Of a DNA stretch of 8,107 bases, positions 6,700-8,107 are shown piece by piece. Source of the DNA: Actinomycetota bacterium (GTDB taxonomy: Bacteria > Actinomycetota > Acidimicrobiia > Acidimicrobiales > Ilumatobacteraceae); assembly GCA_009705865.1 (NCBI GenBank), contig WLSJ01000081.1, forward strand, positions 1 to 8,107. The letters run 5' to 3'. The position numbers and the translations under genes are program-made. Below the pieces are notes generated by a model. It was not told where the DNA came from. It searched no databases and saw only the letters and a program-made list of their open reading frames with translations. Numbering within the stretch: position 1 is the stretch's first letter; each line of letters begins with the position of its first letter.

Positions 6700-8107
6700 C
6701 TAGTGAGTTGGATGGGTCTTGACCACTTCCCATAACTCATCAAGTTCTGAGGCAGATAATGAAGCCAACTCACGGCCCTGACTGGCTGCGAGTCGCGTGA
6801 CGCCCTCGACTCGTGAGCGGAAAGTGAAGACGGCGGACCGCAGTGCGCTTTCGGGGTCAACATCAAGATGGCGGGCAACATTGACCACGGCAAAAAAGAG
6901 ATCGCCGACTTCGGCCATTGTGGACTCTGGGTCACCGCTGGCGATGGCATTGCGCACCTCAGTGAGTTCTTCTGTCACTTTTGCCAGAGGCCCTTCGGAA
7001 TCATTCCAATCAAACCCGACCCGTGATGCACGTTGCTGTACTTTGGCGGCAAACGACAAAGCGGGTGCTGCTTCTACAACGCCGTCGAATGGGCCAGAGC
7101 GTTCTGGTTTTTCTGCTTTCTTAATAGCTTCCCAATTGTTTTCAACTTCTTGAGATGATGTGACAACGACATCTGAAAAAACATGAGGGTGCCGAGACAC
7201 CAATTTGTCGTGCACTGTGCGCGCGACATCAGCCATTGTGAACCGGCCTTGTTCTTCAGCAATCGCTGCGTGAAGTTCGACTTGATACAACAAGTCGCCG
7301 AGTTCTTCAATGAGGTCAGTATCTGTTGTCGAATTCGATTCATCGAGTCGTGAAATCGCATCAACGACTTCGTACGTTTCTTCGATGAGGTAACGAACGA
7401 GTGATTGATGGGTCTGTTCATTGTCCCACGGGCATTCCTTGCGCAATGTGCGAGCAAGTTCGTGAAATTGCGCCATCTCTTGTGCGACAGGAGTAGAGAG
7501 GTGAGGGATGTAGAGCGATGTCAAGTGGTCTGCATCAAGTGTGCGATCCATGTTGCTCCAGGTTGTGCGCGCAACTTGTTCGTCTGCAAGACCTAGATGA
7601 TGAAGGAGAATTACTTCAGTGTCAGGATCTGGATCATCAACAGAAAGTTTGATATCAGATAACACCCAGTTGGCATGAGTGTGTGCAACCAGCATTGGGC
7701 CTGAAATTCCGGCTGCTGCTTCGGCAAAGACGTGACCATCAATGAGGCGGACACCAGTTTCTATTGGGTCAATATTCAGTGCTCGCCAGACATCTTCGAG
7801 AAAAGAGACGGCAGGAAGAATGACAAGGTCGATGTCGTTTCGGTCTCGTAGATGGGCTACTGATTTTTCAAGAACAGTGGGCGAACCAGGAACTGCGTAC
7901 AACACTTCGCCATGCTGCACGGCTGCAGCAACCAAAGTTGTCGCTATCTCTCGGTAGACGTCGTCAAATGAAGGTGCTTTGTCGTACAAGTGATCAAACG
8001 ATTGCGCCTCTTGCACCAGGTGAGTTGAAGGATGATGAATGGTGCGCACAAAGCGCTGTGGAATATTGGTGATTGCAGTCAGTGTGTCGGAAGTGATCAG
8101 CCCGGGA
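6700..8107 (-). CDS. mazG: MazG-family nucleoside triphosphate pyrophosphohydrolase with N-terminal tetrapyrrole-methylase-like domain (5' end cut by window edge)
   Basis: This partial protein (at least 468 residues) has the YabN-type fusion layout. Residues are numbered from the internal GTG at 8049. A tetrapyrrole (corrin/porphyrin) methylase-like domain runs to about 180, with SFDHLYD at 17-23 and YAVPGSPTVLEKSV at 51-64. The MazG part begins with the hallmark CPWDNEQTH at 206-214. The first MazG domain keeps EExxE (223-227) and ExxD (249-252, after LIE); the second keeps EELTE (360-364) and EVGD (380-383). MazG hydrolyses NTPs or damaged (d)NTPs to NMP and pyrophosphate with Mg; the role of the methylase-like domain is poorly known. 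The frame stays open to the window end, and the 19 extra residues contain PGLITSDTL, matching the GPGDPxLLT start of the methylase fold. The true start is therefore outside the window. eno follows after 10 bases. Confidence 0.93.
   Translation of the reverse strand, partial: PGLITSDTLTAITNIPQRFVRTIHHPSTHLVQEAQSFDHLYDKAPSFDDVYREIATTLVAAAVQHGEVLYAVPGSPTVLEKSVAHLRDRNDIDLVILPAVSFLEDVWRALNIDPIETGVRLIDGHVFAEAAAGISGPMLVAHTHANWVLSDIKLSVDDPDPDTEVILLHHLGLADEQVARTTWSNMDRTLDADHLTSLYIPHLSTPVAQEMAQFHELARTLRKECPWDNEQTHQSLVRYLIEETYEVVDAISRLDESNSTTDTDLIEELGDLLYQVELHAAIAEEQGRFTMADVARTVHDKLVSRHPHVFSDVVVTSSQEVENNWEAIKKAEKPERSGPFDGVVEAAPALSFAAKVQQRASRVGFDWNDSEGPLAKVTEELTEVRNAIASGDPESTMAEVGDLFFAVVNVARHLDVDPESALRSAVFTFRSRVEGVTRLAASQGRELASLSASELDELWEVVKTHPTH

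Noticed and set aside
6690..6950. 87-codon N-terminal extension of the enolase frame
   Set aside because: It lies wholly over the end of mazG apart from the short gap, shows no enolase similarity, and the canonical enolase N-terminus begins at the ATG at 6689.
1..8107. Mobile element, CRISPR, phage or defence system
   Set aside because: No transposase, integrase, repeat array, long inverted repeats or defence-type domain could be found on either strand; every sizeable stretch is covered by a recognisable gene.

Overview
This 8.1 kb window is a densely coding chromosomal segment, probably from an actinobacterium. The strongest taxonomic evidence is gene order: a mazG, eno, ftsB/divIC-like run, which also occurs in Mycobacterium (Rv1021 mazG, Rv1023 eno, Rv1024, Rv1025 DUF501, Rv1026 ppx2). 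Base composition looks moderate rather than very GC-rich, and the MazG protein carries an N-terminal tetrapyrrole-methylase-like domain. Together these make an aquatic or Acidimicrobiia-like lineage a reasonable guess, but that placement is inference. There are no RNA genes, insertion sequences, CRISPR arrays or long repeats, and no gap longer than about 90 bases.

Layout: a small Dabb-domain gene lies on the + strand at the left edge (1-294). Everything else is on the - strand, so transcription runs from right to left. From the right edge the order is: a MazG-family nucleotide pyrophosphohydrolase, cut by the window edge (6700-8107); enolase (5409-6689); an FtsB/DivIC-like septum protein (4916-5353); a three-gene molybdenum hydroxylase cluster with large Mo subunit (2542-4827), 2Fe-2S subunit (2044-2502) and FAD subunit (1206-2030); and a PAP2-superfamily membrane protein (279-1196). 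The last overlaps the Dabb gene tail to tail by 16 bases.

How the genes fit together: mazG, eno and ftsB are housekeeping genes (nucleotide sanitation, glycolysis, division) and are probably co-transcribed. The three molybdenum-enzyme subunits together form a complete xanthine-dehydrogenase-family heterotrimer carrying Mo-cofactor, two 2Fe-2S clusters and FAD. The large subunit has AYRGAGR at the active-site loop, the 'form II' signature, and not the AYxCSFR of genuine CO dehydrogenase, so its substrate is unknown. The 88-base gap before it contains a weak promoter candidate, a 6-bp dyad and a small hairpin, so the cluster may be its own transcription unit. The PAP2 gene starts 9 bases after the FAD subunit stops and is probably co-transcribed with it.

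I do not see a clearly new biological system here. The points most worth a second look are the uncharacterised form II hydroxylase in L-S-M order, its position directly after ftsB where DUF501/ppx sits in Mycobacterium, the PAP2 gene in its operon, and the mis-callable starts of mazG and eno.
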